From Heterodera schachtii (lineage: Eukaryota; Nematoda; Chromadorea; Rhabditida; Heteroderidae), in the NCBI GenBank assembly GCA_023374025.1, contig SIJG01000002.1:2173436-2237435 (forward strand): a stretch of DNA of 64,000 nucleotides, given 5' to 3'. This document shows positions 36,501 to 48,382 of the stretch, one piece after another. Below the pieces are notes generated by a model. The model searched no databases, was not told the DNA's origin, and saw nothing but the letters and a program-made list of their open reading frames with translations. Position 1 is the stretch's first letter; each line of letters starts with the position of its first letter. The position numbers were made by a program, and so were the translations under genes.

Positions 36501-37804
36501 TCAGCATTCCGCTCGAATGTCCACTGGCGTTCCGTTGATCAGTTTCGCTTTTAAAACCTGCCAATGCTCATAATCACAATAATGGAGATGCTTTTGCTCT
36601 GCCCTCCCGACTCACTCCGTTCTCCATCACTTCTTCCTCCACTTGTCCGTTGTCCTCCACCCTTTTGAATTTAATTACCTAATTAATTCATTAATTCCCC
36701 CTCCGTCACTCACTTTTTGTCACAATTTTCTTCCCATTCACAAGTCTCTAAATTAAAATGACATTTCACCAATAAAATCAGTGCTGTAATGTTGCAAAAC
36801 TTGCAGTTTGTGTGATTGTCTTTTTGATCTTTTTTCCCGGGTCCTTTGAGCTCGTGCTGAACCGAATCACAGTGGAGAATTCGCTAAATGGACAAAGTTC
36901 ATTCACTTTAGTAAACTTACTTCTTAATGTTCGAGTAATTGAGTCCCCCCCCCATTTCCCTCCTCCCAATTGCCCACCAATTATTCTCGTCTTTTCCCGC
37001 AAAATGCGCTCCAAATGCCCCGTCTCCGAATAGATTTGTCGTATGCCGTCTCCTCTCTGTCCAATTCAATTTCGTTTCCTTCTTTTTTCCCGTCCTTTCT
37101 TCTCAACTTACGTTTCATTCCGCCGTTGGCGGGAAAGGCGAAAAATGGCGAACGATGAAAGTCGGACGATGACAAAGGGTCGCCGAAAAATTCACGGAAA
37201 ATATCTGAGAAAAGCGGGGAGAGAGAAGAAGCGGATGAACGGACGGGGAAAGTGACCGACCGAAAGGGGAACGGAAATGAGCATGGAAAGGGTGGGACTG
37301 GTGGTGGGCGTAGTGGGAATCGGCCGGCGCTGTCCGCCGTCGGTGTGCCGAGGCGAACGCCGCCTCTGCCGGCCGGCACATTCCGTGCCGGTTGTAGTCC
37401 GTTCGACGTTTCTCTGAACCGAAAAATGCGTTTCCTCGTTTTGCTCTCCAATTATGCCACCCTCCTTCGACGGAAAGCATTAATTTGTCTCATTTTTATA
37501 GCAAAAATTTCCCGTTTTAGTCTCAGATTCATTCCCCCCCCCCAATTTTGGCCCATTCCCCCCCCCCCCTCCCCTTCTTCCCTTACCAACCATCTGATAA
37601 CACTTCGTACGCTTGTGCAACCCGCTTGAACATTTTCTCCGCCTTCTCCGTCCGTTCCGGGTTTTTGTCCGGGTGCCATTTCAGTGCTAACCTTCGATAC
37701 GCCTTTTTGATCTCCGCTTCGTCCGCGCCTTTCTGCACTCCCAGCACCGCGTAAAGGCATTCCGGCGATACACCGCCGCTTCTGCCGCTCCCTTCCCCAC
37801 CCAT
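36501..37804 (-). CDS. J-domain protein, DNAJB6/DNAJB2-like HSP40
   Basis: ATG 37804 starts a short Gly/Ser leader, then the J domain: [53 protein letters not shown]. The HPD tripeptide that triggers HSP70 ATPase is intact. The next exon continues [11 protein letters not shown], the usual J-domain end. After a 56-nt intron the sequence [20 protein letters not shown] matches the DNAJB6 block PDDVFREFFGG.DPF. Further exons give [20 protein letters not shown], matching VSTSTK.VNGRKITTKRI, then [18 protein letters not shown] and [18 protein letters not shown], ending at TGA 36501-36503. DNAJB6-type proteins hold aggregation-prone clients for HSP70. The serine-rich client-binding stretch is reduced. 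All exons are minus strand with strong splice sites. Confidence 0.85.
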
Positions 37805-40800
37805 TGAGCGTCAAATGGATAATTTGCTGGAGAAGAATAGGCAGGCGGAAGACGGAGAATTGGATGAAAAGATGGGCGAGAAAGGGGGGAGGAAGGGGTT
37901 AAAACGGGGGACGGACGGAGGGGCGGAGAGGACGGACACCTTAAGAGGGGGAGAAATCGGCGGAAGTGTTGGGGATGGACGGGAGGGGCAAACGGAGGAG
38001 GCGGGGGAAGGAGGAAGGGGGAAGGGAGTGAGGGGAAGTGGAAGAGAGGGGGGGGGGGCTCAAAACGGAAAATGTGTGAGCAATGAAAAAGAATTCATAA
38101 GACGATTTCAAAGAAAGATTAATTTATGAGTGAAGGGAGAACGAAAGGGACGATGACTAAAAGTGAAATTTGGACAGCAGGGAGAACAGAAACAAAAGTC
38201 ATAAGCCAATTCGATCAGTCATAAAGCAGCCAAATTCAAACAATCATTAGCTTCAATGGCCAATTCGGTGCCGAGGGAATGTCGCCGCCGCAGGGAAAGG
38301 CAAAATCGCCGCCACGTTGGGGCGACATTCGTTGGCCCATCCCTTCTCCGATCGGTCCAGTTAATTCATCTTCCACCAAAGCAGCAGCAGCTGAAGAATG
38401 CAATAGTTGTGTTGTAAAGTCGAGAGTGGAGCATTGAGTGATGAGACTGACTGAAGGGGCGGTGGTGGCGAGTGCAGCACCGTCGAAGTCGTCGCCGTCG
38501 CCGATCCCACCCCGTCCACCCCGTCCACCCATTTCATCCCCTCCCCCCCCCCCCCCCCCCCCTCCAATTCCATCAGCAGATCCCCGGCCACCACCAATCG
38601 ATGGACGGGGGGGGGAAGGGGCGATGGTCGTGTCCACCCCACCCATCAATCCTCCCAGTTTGTTCTTCTCCGAACTGTTCTTTCTTCTCCTTCACCTTCC
38701 ACCCCATTTGCTTGTCCAACTTCTGCACCAGCAGCAGTAACAGCCTCACCCCCCCCCCCCGTCTCCCCTCCCCCCCCCCCCTTCTCCCACCTTCCCTTTC
38801 CTTTTTATGCTGCGCCGCTTCGCCGCCGCCGCCGCCGCTTTGAATGAATTGCCTTGGGGCGACTGATGGCGAAGCGCAAAAGCGCAAATTATCACACAGC
38901 GAAACGAACATCGCATTCTATCCCATACATAATTCACATTCATTCACCCGCAATGGCTTCGGTTGATTTTTGGAAGTTGCGGCGGGGGAAAGGCGGAAAA
39001 GCAAAGGGAAGGCAAAGGCAAAGCAATTTTACGGAAGGATGGAAATGGAAATGAAGGGGAGAGAGAGAGGAAGAGAATGTGACCAAATGAACAGCAGCAT
39101 TTTGTTGGGTGAAGATGGGACAAATGAGGGGGGGGGAAGACAAGGGGAGAGGGAGAGGAAGGGAGAGGGGAGAGGGAGGGGGGGCGGGGAGGGGTGGGGA
39201 AAGACTGCGCGGGTTTGTGTGGCAATTAAGAGGAAACCACCAGCAGCAGACATTGACTAAGGAAGGACGAACGAAAATGTGCATTATTTGGGGAGGGTAT
39301 TTATTCTGAAACAATTTATCAAATTTGGAGGAGGAGGAGGACGAGAGAGTGTGGTGGGGGTAAGACAGCAGAGAGTGGAGACGAAAAACGAAACGAACTG
39401 AAGAATGAGTCATAAGTGTTTTGTTGTGGTTAAGACTTAAGACGAACACGACGAGACTGATCGAAATTATTTGACCCAATTTATAAAATGGACAAAAATT
39501 AGGGGAAAAAAGACGGGGGAGAGAGATACAGACAAAGAAGAGAGAGAGAGAGAGAGAGAGAGAGACGAGAGAGAGAGAGAGACGGTGAAAGAGAGAGAGT
39601 AGGGGGGGGGAGAGAAAGAGAGAGAAAACAGTCCATCATCAGTCAATCGGCCGGTGTTTGTTGTTTGTCCAGTGTTTGACATAACAGAAGTGGCAAATTA
39701 TGAGCTGGACGGACGGGCGAATGTTTGTGAAAGGGCGCAACTGTACAATTAATTCGGTGGTCATCGGCCGACGAACGGACGAATGAAACGAATGAATGGT
39801 CCGTTGGGTCGAAATTTGTTTTCCCGAATTTAACAACCCATAAAGCATTTTACGAAAGGAGTGAAGGAAAAACGGGAAAGTGAAAAGAAAATCGTTGCTT
39901 ATGGGCAAATGAAAGGGTAAAGCAACGCAACGCATTCATTGCATTCATTGTGTCCAATTTATTTATTGCCCAGAATGAATGAATTGAGTGACGGGTTGGA
40001 AGAAGCGCCTGGGGAAAGGGAGGGGAGAAGCCGAGGGGGGGCGAAAGGGGGGAGAAGCCGTCCCCCACAGGGACATTTGCCGTCCCCCTCTTCTCCCCCC
40101 CCCCCCCCTCTGTTGCTGATGCTTCTTCTCCCCCTTCTTCTTCTTCTTCTGCTGTTTTGTGCTTTGCTTTCCCTTTCTCCGCTTTCTTTCCCCGTCGTCT
40201 GTTGATGAGAAGTGATTTGTTTTGTTGGGCCATTTTGTGGGAAAGTGTTGTGATAAAGGGAGAAGGGGGGGAGCACACTTTTAACGGGGAAAGAATTGGG
40301 GAGGGATTGCCAAACGGAGAGAGAGAGAAAGAGAGACTAATTGGACAAAATGGTAAAGAGAAGGGAGGGGAGGGAGGGGAGACGGATTAGTAAAAATGAA
40401 AAAAAATATGAAATTGGTAAGATAAAATAATAAATGAATAAAATTTAAATTCCAATTAAGAAAGTGACAAGTGATCGATTGATCATCACTTTTGGTTGAT
40501 TTGATTGTTAAAAAAAAGAAGCCCAACAGAATGAAAAGGGATTTGAAGAGACAAAGGGACAATTCGAACAATCAATCGGCGAGAGAATCAGCTCAACACA
40601 ACACACACAGCCTTCGGCACAACCTCCGCCGCCCCCCCCCCCCCCGCCCCAAGCCCACCCATCTCCGCTGATTGGTTTATGACGTAAAACGGGGAGACGG
40701 AAAATGAAATGAATCGGAAGGGACGACGGACTCAACCAACGAAAAAGAGAAGAGGGGGGGGGGGGGGAGGAAGAAGTGAGCATCAGCAGAGGATGATGAA

Positions 40801-42145
40801 GAAAGGGAAGATGATCAGCAGAGGAAGCAGAAGCAGAAGCAGCGGAAGATAGCTGTCATTTTTTGCTTTTACAACAAATTGCACCCAATTTGCACCTATC
40901 CATCGGTGAGAAACGGCGGGGTGGGGGAGGGAGGCACTGGAAGATAAAAAGGAAGAGGAAGAGGAAAAGAGGAGAGAAGAATAAGAAGAAAAGAGGAAAA
41001 GGAAGAGAAAAGAGGAAGAAGAAAATAGGAAAAGAATAGGGAGGGAGAAAAGAGCCGTACGATTTGCTTAAGCCTTTGAATTTATTCGTCGCTTTTGGTG
41101 TTTTTGCTCCCGCCGATAAAATCTCTCTAAGTCCTAAAACAAATGGACATCGAATGGATGAAATTTGTTGGGATTGGCGGACGGCGGAAGGAGACGAAGA
41201 ATGGGGGAAGGGAGGAAAAGTGAAAGAAATGAGAGAATAAAAGTGAAAGTGGTTGCCGAGGTTAGCGAAGAGAAAATGGGGGGGAGGAGGAGGGGGCAAT
41301 TAGGGCGCAAATGGACGACGGACGGAGCGGAAGAGAGTGACCACGCAACCGACGGCGGTGTCCAATTTGCCGAGTGAAATTTGCCGGGAAAAGCCTTTCC
41401 ATTTGTTTGTTGTTGTATTTGGTATTAAATGATTATTTATTTAATTGTATATTTATATTTTCATTTATTTTCAATTATTTTCCTGAATTAATATTTTCTT
41501 TTTGTTTATTTTTTGCCTTTTTTAATTTGATAATTCCAAATTGACTTTTTGTCTTTTTTGTTTTCTTTTGTTTTTGTTTTTATTTGCTCCTTTTCCATTG
41601 CTTTGCTTAATGAGTAACTGAAAAAGTGCTTAAATCAGCAAAATCCGTCCGTCCGCTGATCAAATCAAAAACGGCCCTTTCTTCTTCAGCCTTTGTTTGT
41701 GCAGTCTTTCCCCTCATTTGCGAGGTGCCATTGCGATCAGTCCCTCCCCCCCCCCCCCCCCCCCTCTTTGGCCCTTTTGCTAATCTCTATAATTTCCCCT
41801 TTTCTCTTCCTTTTTCTTTTACATGCGCCCTCCGTCCCCCCCCCCCCCCCCCCCCCCCCACTTCTTAGCTCTTCCCAATCAATCCTTCTTCATCCCATGC
41901 AGTGCAAACATTCCTCCCCCCCCCCCTTTTCCCCTCTTCCTCCCCCTTCCCATCCTCTCTTTCCCCCCCCCCCCCGTTTTCCCGTCCCTTTCCACGTCTT
42001 GGGAACTCGAGATTTGCTTTCTGCGTCCCTTCCTCTCGGCCCTTTGCTCCCATTCATCGCGCGGATCAACATCATCATCTCCGCCACCCCATCGTTGTCC
42101 TTCTCTGCGGGTGACTTTTTCTGCGCGGTGCCCTAAAAACGTAAA
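37805..42145. other. Low-complexity intergenic region, purine/pyrimidine strand asymmetry
   Basis: This is the space between the J protein (divergent, minus) and the FE65 start. It is full of poly-C and poly-G runs (38537-38562, 40098-40109, 40624-40637, 40755-40768, 41745-41764, 41838-41860), GA microsatellites (39540-39600) and GGA/CTC-rich stretches. Both strands have many open frames because the composition lacks stop codons. A minus-strand frame at 38649-38244 and plus-strand frames after 41626 are of this type. One part of the minus frame, QLLHSSAAAALVEDELTGPI, looks less repetitive and might be an exon of an unknown gene, but nothing else supports it. 41400-41600 is AT-rich. Confidence 0.45.
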
Positions 42146-42862
42146 ATGAGTGGAGGAGAATGGCAAAGGCAAAGAGCAGAAGGAGAAGGAGGAAGAGGGA
42201 GAACTGATCGGACAAATGCAAATTCAGCAGAAGCATGGGAAAGGGGAGGGGCGAGAGAGTGGGCGAACCGAAGAGAGACGACGGAAGACAGAGAGGAGGA
42301 GGGACGGAGAGAGTGGGCAAAGCGAAGAGAGACGACGGAAGAGAGAGAGGAGGAGGAGGAATACTTTTACGTGCACGGAGAAAGGGAAGAGGAGGCGGAG
42401 GAGGAGGAAGAGGAGCATTTAGAAAGAGAGTATTACGGAACGCAAATTGGTTCAGGGGGCGGCGGAAGGACGGCGCAATTTGCTGGAGGGCGCGGGAGGG
42501 ACGGCGCCGCCGGCCCGCACCGCCCGAGGCGCCATCGGCCCGAATCGCGTGCCTCCGACTCGGCAAGCATTCACTTTTTGACGGACGACCGGGAGGAGAC
42601 GAGGGGAGACGGAGCCACGCGATGGGAGGCGAAGGATCGGGCGGAGATCCATCTGAGAAAGGTCGGGGAAAGCAAAAGCCCAGTCAACAGCTCTTCACTT
42701 GCTGTGCTTTTCGCGCTTTTAAGCTTTAAGCTGCCCCTTTTCCCATTTGTTTGGGGCGCATCACTGTCATTTTCTTAAAACCTTCCTCCATTACCCTCCG
42801 CCGTTTGTTCCTCAATTAAATTCATTCCTCGGCCCCTCTCCCAAATTTGCCGTCTCTCCCTT

Positions 42863-42893
<31 letters not shown>

Positions 42894-45800
42894 CTTCGTT
42901 CTTCGCTTTTCGTCCTCCGTCTCTCCGCCCTCTCACTTTTATCGCCAATGGCACGTCAAAAGTTTTTTAAGCAAAAGAAAACGAAAGGAAAGTGAATGCA
43001 TTTTCCAAATTGAAAGATTTTTAAAACAAAAAGTAATTAGGAGTTTTAAATTGGACGAATTGCCTTTCTTCTCTTCGTCCTCTTCTACCTTCAAGTCTTT
43101 TTCTTTTTCCGTCTCTTATCCTTTCTCCTTTTCCCTACCCCCCCCCCCCCCCCCCCCCCTCCACCCGCCTTTTATTTCCCCCTTTTCCACTTTTTTCTTC
43201 TTCCCCCCCTCTCTCTCTCTCTCTCCTCTTTTCTCTCTCTCCTGTTGCTTCTCCCTCCCTCTCTTCTATTCCCTCACTCTCTCTGTCCCTTCCCATTGCC
43301 TCATTTTTTATTCAGCCGCTTTTCCGCCATAAACCACCGTTACGGATGGGCGAAGTGGACTATTCGCCGAATGACTTCCGTCAGGCGAGGGCGGCCATTG
43401 AAGACGCAGCAACACGACAACAAAACGATAGGCCATCGAGCGGGGGGAGGAGAAGCGCAGGGAGCGGACGGAGAGTGCGGCATTTTGGGGACACAACAGT
43501 GGTGGGGCAGCAATAGGACAAAAGGGGCGACGGGGAAATTGGGCGGGGGTATAAAATGGGGAATTAAAGAAGGGGACAGAGGAGGCGGGGGGGATTTGGA
43601 AGAGCCGGAATAGGAATAATTGGAGGTGGGATTATTTAGGGAATGGCACGGGGCAAATGGGAGAAAAGGGGTAAAAAGGGGGGGGGGGGTAAAATTGGGA
43701 ATTAAGGAATAAAAGGGGGGGGGGGAGGGGGCACTGGCCGTGCAATGGGTTTCTTTTAAGGGTGTTTCTCTCTTTTTGCTCTGTTGCTGGTTTTTTTGGG
43801 CGCTTTGGCAAAGCGAAGGAATAAATTCCCCTGGCACTTTTCTCCGTTTTTTTCATCGTTTTTTTTAATTTCCACATAAAATCATTATTATATATGCTTT
43901 TTGCATAGATAACTGAACATCCCGACCCCTATTCGTTCTATTGGCAATTGGACAAGTTGAAAAGGGCCGAGCAAGAGCAGCCGAAGTCAATGCCACCGGC
44001 AGATTACGTTTTGGAGGATGAGGAGGAAGAGGAGGAGGAAGACGAATACCCCGAGGTCATTTAATGATCGCATTGGCACAAATCAGCCAAAACCTGGCAC
44101 AATGTGCCGGGAATGCCCTTCCATTTGTTTCGATTGTATTTCCGTCTTTACGGCTTCCCTTTGCAGGATTATTTGTCACCGGACAGCGGAGTTCATTTGA
44201 CGGAGAGGGAACCATTCACAGAACGGCATTATGCACGGCCGATGAGAGAATGGACGACAGATGGTGAGGAAAAGAGAGCGGACAAAGCGGCGAAATGGCA
44301 TTTGGGGAAGGGAAAAGCGGACAAAGCGGCGAAATGAATCTGAGGGGGCGGGGGACGGACAAATAGACGAAATGACATTTGCGGGAAGGGAAAAGCGGAC
44401 AAAGTGGTGAATGAATCTGAGGGGGCGGGGGACGGACAAATAGACGAAATGACATTTGCGGGAAGGGAAAAGCGGACAAAGTGGTGAATGAATCTGAGGG
44501 GGCGGGGGACGGACAAATAGACGAAATGACATTTGCGGGAAGGGAAAAGCGGACAAAGTGGTGAATGAATCTGAGGGGGCGGGGGACGGACAAATAGACG
44601 AAATGACATTTGCGGAAAGGGAAAAGCGGACAAAGCGGCGAAATGAATCTCTGAGGGAGAGGAGGAAATTCACACAAAATGAAATAATCGTGCCAACTAT
44701 GACGCAATGCTTACCTTTGTCGGCAGATCCCTCTCACTTCTCTCATTATTGGCAAGTCGAAAGTGGACAGCGCCCGGAGGAAGCGCCGCCGGCGGAATTG
44801 AGAAGGAAAACACCCGTAGGGAAGAGTGTCAACCTTTTGAATTAGCGTTCAATTTAAAGGAATCACCGCCACCGGCAAAAGAAATTGCCAACGGACGACC
44901 GTCGCCGCCGAAACAAATTTCTGTCAGCGATGTCGCCCAACAGACAGCTCCATTGGCAGAGGAACCGCTGATTGAGGAGCACGCGTTCCGCCAGACGACG
45001 ACGCGACGGAGGGTGGAAATGGCGGAAGAGGAGGAGGAGGAGCAGCGGGGGGAACGGCACGCATTGACCGACGGCGGAGTGAGTGAGAATGGCCAATCCA
45101 AGTGCACGGCTCAAAAACCGAGATTTTCCCGAACCAAGACTCTCGAGATCCAAGCAGGCGAACATGGGAGAACATCCCCAATTTATAGCGGACAGAGCAG
45201 CGCCAATTCGTCGTCTTTCCGCTTGGCCAAATGGAAATGGACGAGGGCGAATTGTGCGACGCGCAACGGAGCGAAGAAGCACTGAATCGGGCGATGGCAC
45301 AGCTAAGGATGGCACAAACGGAGGACGGGGAGGAAGCCATCCTCGAGATAAACGAAAGAGAGTTGCGACTGATGGAAAAGGCAAAGGATGAAAACGGAGA
45401 ACAGCCACAGCAGAAGCAGAAGGTGTTGAGCAGGGAACCGTTGGAGCAGATCAGAGTGTGGGGCATCGACGACAAAGGGCAAGTGAGGGAAAGTGAGGGG
45501 CAAAGTGCTAATGCCAATGGGGGACGGAAGGAGAAAAGTGCCAATGGAGATGGAAGCGGCAAAGTGCCAATGAGACTTTATGGAGAAAGTGCCAATGTTA
45601 TGGGAGGGAATGAGTGCCATAAATAGCCCAAACCAATAAATTTGTGGACGTCCATTCTGTGGTGATTAATTAATTCGGCTTTCAGTCACTTCGCTTATGT
45701 GTCGCGCCATCCCTCGGATAATCGGCTTCTCTGCCACGTATTTCACTGTCGTGGCAACGCTTCGCAGGCCAAAAGTGTCGCGGAAACACTTCGAAATGCG

Positions 45801-46789
45801 TGCCAAACGGTCCTCTTGCGCCAGCAGTCGCCTCGGGAAAGGCCGAACTCGCTCAACTCTTCGCTGTCCTCGTCCAGGCGAAGGCGACGAACGCGTAAGA
45901 ATTGCAGAAGGATTGGCATATAAAAGTGCAAGGAGGGGGCGGGGGGGGGGGGGGGGTCAAGGCGAGGCCATAAGGACAATTGGCACGGGGGGGGGGACAA
46001 TTTCCATTTGGTCGCTCCGATTTTTAACGGCGAAAATTTTAATTTTTCAAAAAAAAATGTAAAAAAAGGAGAGCATAGATTGATAAATCTCATAAAATTT
46101 GACCTTTTCTTCTCCCTCGGGGCACCCTTTGGAAAATTAATCATTCACTCAAAGGCGAATCTCTGCTGACAACTCCAATTGAGGAGCCGAAACGGACCAT
46201 CCGATGCCATTTCGTCGGAGTCACCCAAGGTGGACCAATTAAAATTATTTAAAATTGAAATAATAAAAAAGCCAATAAAATTGTGAAAGTGCCCCGAGCG
46301 ACCGGCATCGAAACACTGAACGAAGCGGTGGACAAATTGCTGATGGAAGTGGGGCGGGAGCGATGGACCCAGGCAATTAATAACAGATAATCACCATCCA
46401 TTAGCAGCAATTCGATTGGTCAGGTGGACGTGCACATTTCCCCCTCGGCGATTATCGTGTTCGAAAGTGACGGAGGCCGCCGTCAGATTGCCTCTTGCAG
46501 AGTGCGCTATCTCTCCTTCCTCGGCATCGGCCGTGACGTGAAGTGCGTTGGGTTATTTCGGTTGGACCCCAATGGCATTTCCCCCGGCACAATTCCCCGT
46601 TTGGCATTCATTGGTCCCCCAATTCACAGACATTGTGCCTTCATCGTTTCCCAATCTTTTGACCATTTCGTTTGCTATGTTTTCCATGCCGACCCTTCCG
46701 CCGCTTCACTGGCCAAAACAATAGAAGCGGCGTGTAAGCTGAGGTACCAAAAAGTGATGGACGCGCATTTGCCGGACAACGGAGAATAA
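42146..46789 (+). CDS. feh-1: FE65/APBB adaptor with two PTB domains
   Basis: Predicted exons are 42146-42661 (acidic, Glu/Arg repeats), 43316-43501, 43909-44055, 44167-44263, from 44727 with a probable 47-nt intron, to 45078, then from a TATAG|CGG acceptor onward. All join in phase. PTB1 starts RQFVVFPLGQMEMDEGELCD and ends PLEQIRVWGIDDKGQ, HFAYVSRHPSDNRLLCHVFH, CRGNASQAKSVAETLRNACQ; FE65 has FAVRSLGWVEV.EEDL, IRVWGV, DFAFVASD and LKCHVFRC. PTB2 has FVGVTQ, VPRATGIETLNEAVDKLL, VRYLSFLGIGRDVK, and CYVFHADPSAASLAKTIEAA, CKLRYQKVM, matching TKAMGMDVLNEAI, FIGVGRD and AACMVQYQKC. FE65 binds the APP cytoplasmic tail and can enter the nucleus. I see no WW domain; instead the pre-PTB region has two short DP..F.YWQ blocks. 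The stop is TAA 46787-46789. The start exon and the junction near 44750-44798 are less certain than the PTB domains. Confidence 0.8.
44277..44650. repeat. Minisatellite, ~77-bp unit, four to five copies
   Basis: Tandem copies of a G-rich unit containing GCGGACAAAGYGGYGAATG, AATCTGAGGGGGCGGGGGAC and GACGAAATGACATTTGCGG. Copies are almost identical, so the array is recent. It lies in the FE65 intron between the exon ending 44263 and the exon starting 44727, and produces open frames on the minus strand that are not genes. Confidence 0.93.
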
Positions 46790-47117
46790 ACGGAGGGAGG
46801 AAAAAGATCGGATGGAAGACGGACACCACACTTTGAATAAAAATGGATAAAGTCGAAATTTATCAAGGGGATGTCGGGACAAACGAAGCAGTTTTAGATG
46901 AGTTAAAAGCCATTAGTCCCTCCATTTTCTAGAAAATTTATGAGACAATTCGCAAATGTTTGTAAATCTTAACTTTTAACAAAGAGAAAAACAGAAATTC
47001 CGTCATATATTTCATTTGGAATTCCTTCCTCAAAATGAATGTCAAAATTCAAATCATTCCACAGAACTCGCACTGATCACCGACGAATAATTCGCAACTT
47101 CGTTCATTTTGTCCCCA
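46790..47117. other. Intergenic gap
   Basis: AT-rich sequence after the FE65 stop and before the modular small-gene block on the other strand. It should contain the FE65 polyadenylation region (AATAAA near 46836). Nothing else is seen. Confidence 0.4.
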
Positions 47118-47340
47118 TCACTTTCTCGGGTTGAACGACTTGTCCCCGTCCTTTTGCCAGCAGCCTTTAGTGTCCCACGAGGAGCCGCCGCCGCCACCGC
47201 CGCCGCTGTTACTGGTACTCTTGTTCGGCCCGCGCACGGGTTCAAGGCGATTCTAAAGGGATTGTTTTATAGTTAAAGTTCTTACTCATGCCGTCTCCGC
47301 TCTTTGCTTAGGCGTCAATTGGTAGGAGGATTCTTTTCCG
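47118..47340 (-). pseudogene. Second, ATG-less module pair of the small modular gene family
   Basis: Two exon-like pieces. 47340-47286 would encode GKESSYQLTPKQRAETA and ends in TGA exactly where sister copies have GGA or GGT before the GTAAG donor. 47252-47118 encodes NRLEPVRGPNKSTSNSG, a Gly run, then SSWDTKGCWQKDGDK and a stop. The first piece has no ATG. An acceptor-like GCAG precedes it, and a GTTAGG in the preceding copy could act as donor, so the pair may once have been the second half of a two-module protein. As it stands the TGA ends that reading. The 47286-47253 intron still has a CTTTAG acceptor. Confidence 0.5.
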
Positions 47341-47358
47341 CTGCGTAGTTCAAAATAA

Positions 47359-47600
47359 TCATTGCAAGCGGTTTTTGTCGCCTAACTTTTGCCAATAAGC
47401 GCGGCTATCCCAAGAACCACCGCCACCACGCCCACCGCCGCCGCTGTTACTGGTACTCTCGTTCGGCCCGCGCACGGGTTCAAGGCGATTCTAAAGGGAT
47501 TGTTTTATAGTTAGGGAGATACTAAAATTTTTATCCTTACACCAGCGGTCTCGGCTCGCTGCTTCGGGGTCAGCTGGTAGGAAGGTTCTTTGCCGCTCAT
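47359..47600 (-). CDS. Small two-exon modular protein, 63 residues, unknown function
   Basis: Exon 1 (47600-47541) encodes MSGKEPSYQLTPKQRAETAG and ends at a GTAAGG donor. A 50-nt intron ends in CTTTAG. Exon 2 (47490-47359) encodes NRLEPVRGPNESTSNSG, a Gly-rich linker, then GSWDSRAYWQKLGDKNRLQ and TGA. The join is phase 0. The protein has no signal peptide or membrane segment: a charged helix-like start, a flexible Gly/Ser linker and an aromatic end. I do not recognise it. Its support is conservation: a second copy with the same exons, intron position and mostly silent or conservative changes lies at 52847-47957, where it is broken by a retrotransposon. Two further ATG-less module pairs follow each copy. 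Confidence 0.6.
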
Positions 47601-47789
47601 GAAGAATGATTAAGCGCAATTCAAATTAAGACCTAAAATAAGGGCAAAAATCGAAAAATTTAGAATTTAGGAATATAATTTTTTAAATTAGATGTGTTGG
47701 GACAAAATTATTCATTTTAGCGCTGTGAAAACGTTGGGGGGGGGGGGGGTGGGAAGCTCATTATGCAAGCCTCCTCTGCACATATCAGT

Positions 47790-47938
47790 CTCCCACTGCT
47801 TCCTTCATTTGGCCCGCGCACGGATTCAAGACGACTCTAAAGGGATTGTTTTATAGTTAAGGGATAAACTAAAAAGTTCTTACTCCTGCCGTCTGCGCTC
47901 TTTGCTTAGGCGTCAATTGGTAGGAGGATTCTTTTCCG
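47790..47938 (-). pseudogene. Second, ATG-less module pair after the broken copy
   Basis: Piece 47938-47884 encodes GKESSYQLTPKQRAQTAG and ends at GTAAG. After a 47-nt intron ending CTTTAG, piece 47836-47790 encodes SRLESVRGPNEGSSG and then runs into unrelated sequence that contains a poly-C run. The expected SWDSRAYWQ ending is missing. It stands to the broken gene at 47957-52847 as 47118-47340 stands to 47359-47600, which shows that the two-pair block was duplicated as a unit. Confidence 0.5.
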
Positions 47939-48083
47939 CTGCGTAGTTCAAAATAATCATTGCAAGCGGTTTTTGTCGCCTAACTTTTGCCAATAAGCGC
48001 GGCTATCCCACGAACCACCGCCACCACGCTCACCGCCGCCGCTGTTGCTGCTTCCTTCGTTTGGACCGCGCACGGATTCAAGG

Positions 48084-48351
48084 TGTTGTGTCTTTTGTCC
48101 GAGCGAATAAGACCAACAAATAAATATTTATTTACGAAGAAGTCAAATAACAATAATAAAATAAATGGCGAATGGATGGATGGAGAATGAATAAAATAAT
48201 AAAAGTGAAGACAGAGAAGTGAACATGGGGGGAAGAGTCCACGCCTTTAAATAGACAATATGAGGGGGAGGAACGAAGGAGAAAAGGGGAACATGCAAAA
48301 TGTCAATCGATAATGAAACAAGAGCAAAGTACATTTGCTCTTTCTCCAACA
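48084..48351 (-). repeat. 3' LTR of the Ty3/gypsy element
   Basis: 268 bp, TG...CA ends on the minus strand. It is identical to the 5' LTR apart from a 3-bp indel in an AGAAG run as far as I can compare by eye. Confidence 0.93.
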
Positions 48352-48363
48352 CCTCCCTTCTCG
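48352..48363 (-). promoter_or_regulatory. Polypurine tract of the retrotransposon
   Basis: On the minus strand the sequence GAGAAGGGAG directly abuts the 3' LTR. That is the position and composition of a plus-strand primer tract. Confidence 0.75.
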
Positions 48364-48382
48364 AGATTGAAACATCCTCGTT

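Noticed and set aside
38236..42172. Many proline-, serine- or glycine-rich frames on both strands
   Set aside because: They follow from CCT/GGA-rich low-complexity DNA; none joins to a neighbour or shows a domain.
44176..44707. Minus-strand frames with repeated FRLFVRPP-like units
   Set aside because: They are antisense readings of the 77-bp minisatellite in an FE65 intron.
47000..48100. CRISPR-like repeat-spacer pattern from recurring 30-40-bp identical segments
   Set aside because: The segments are exons and introns of duplicated genes with irregular spacing in a eukaryotic genome.
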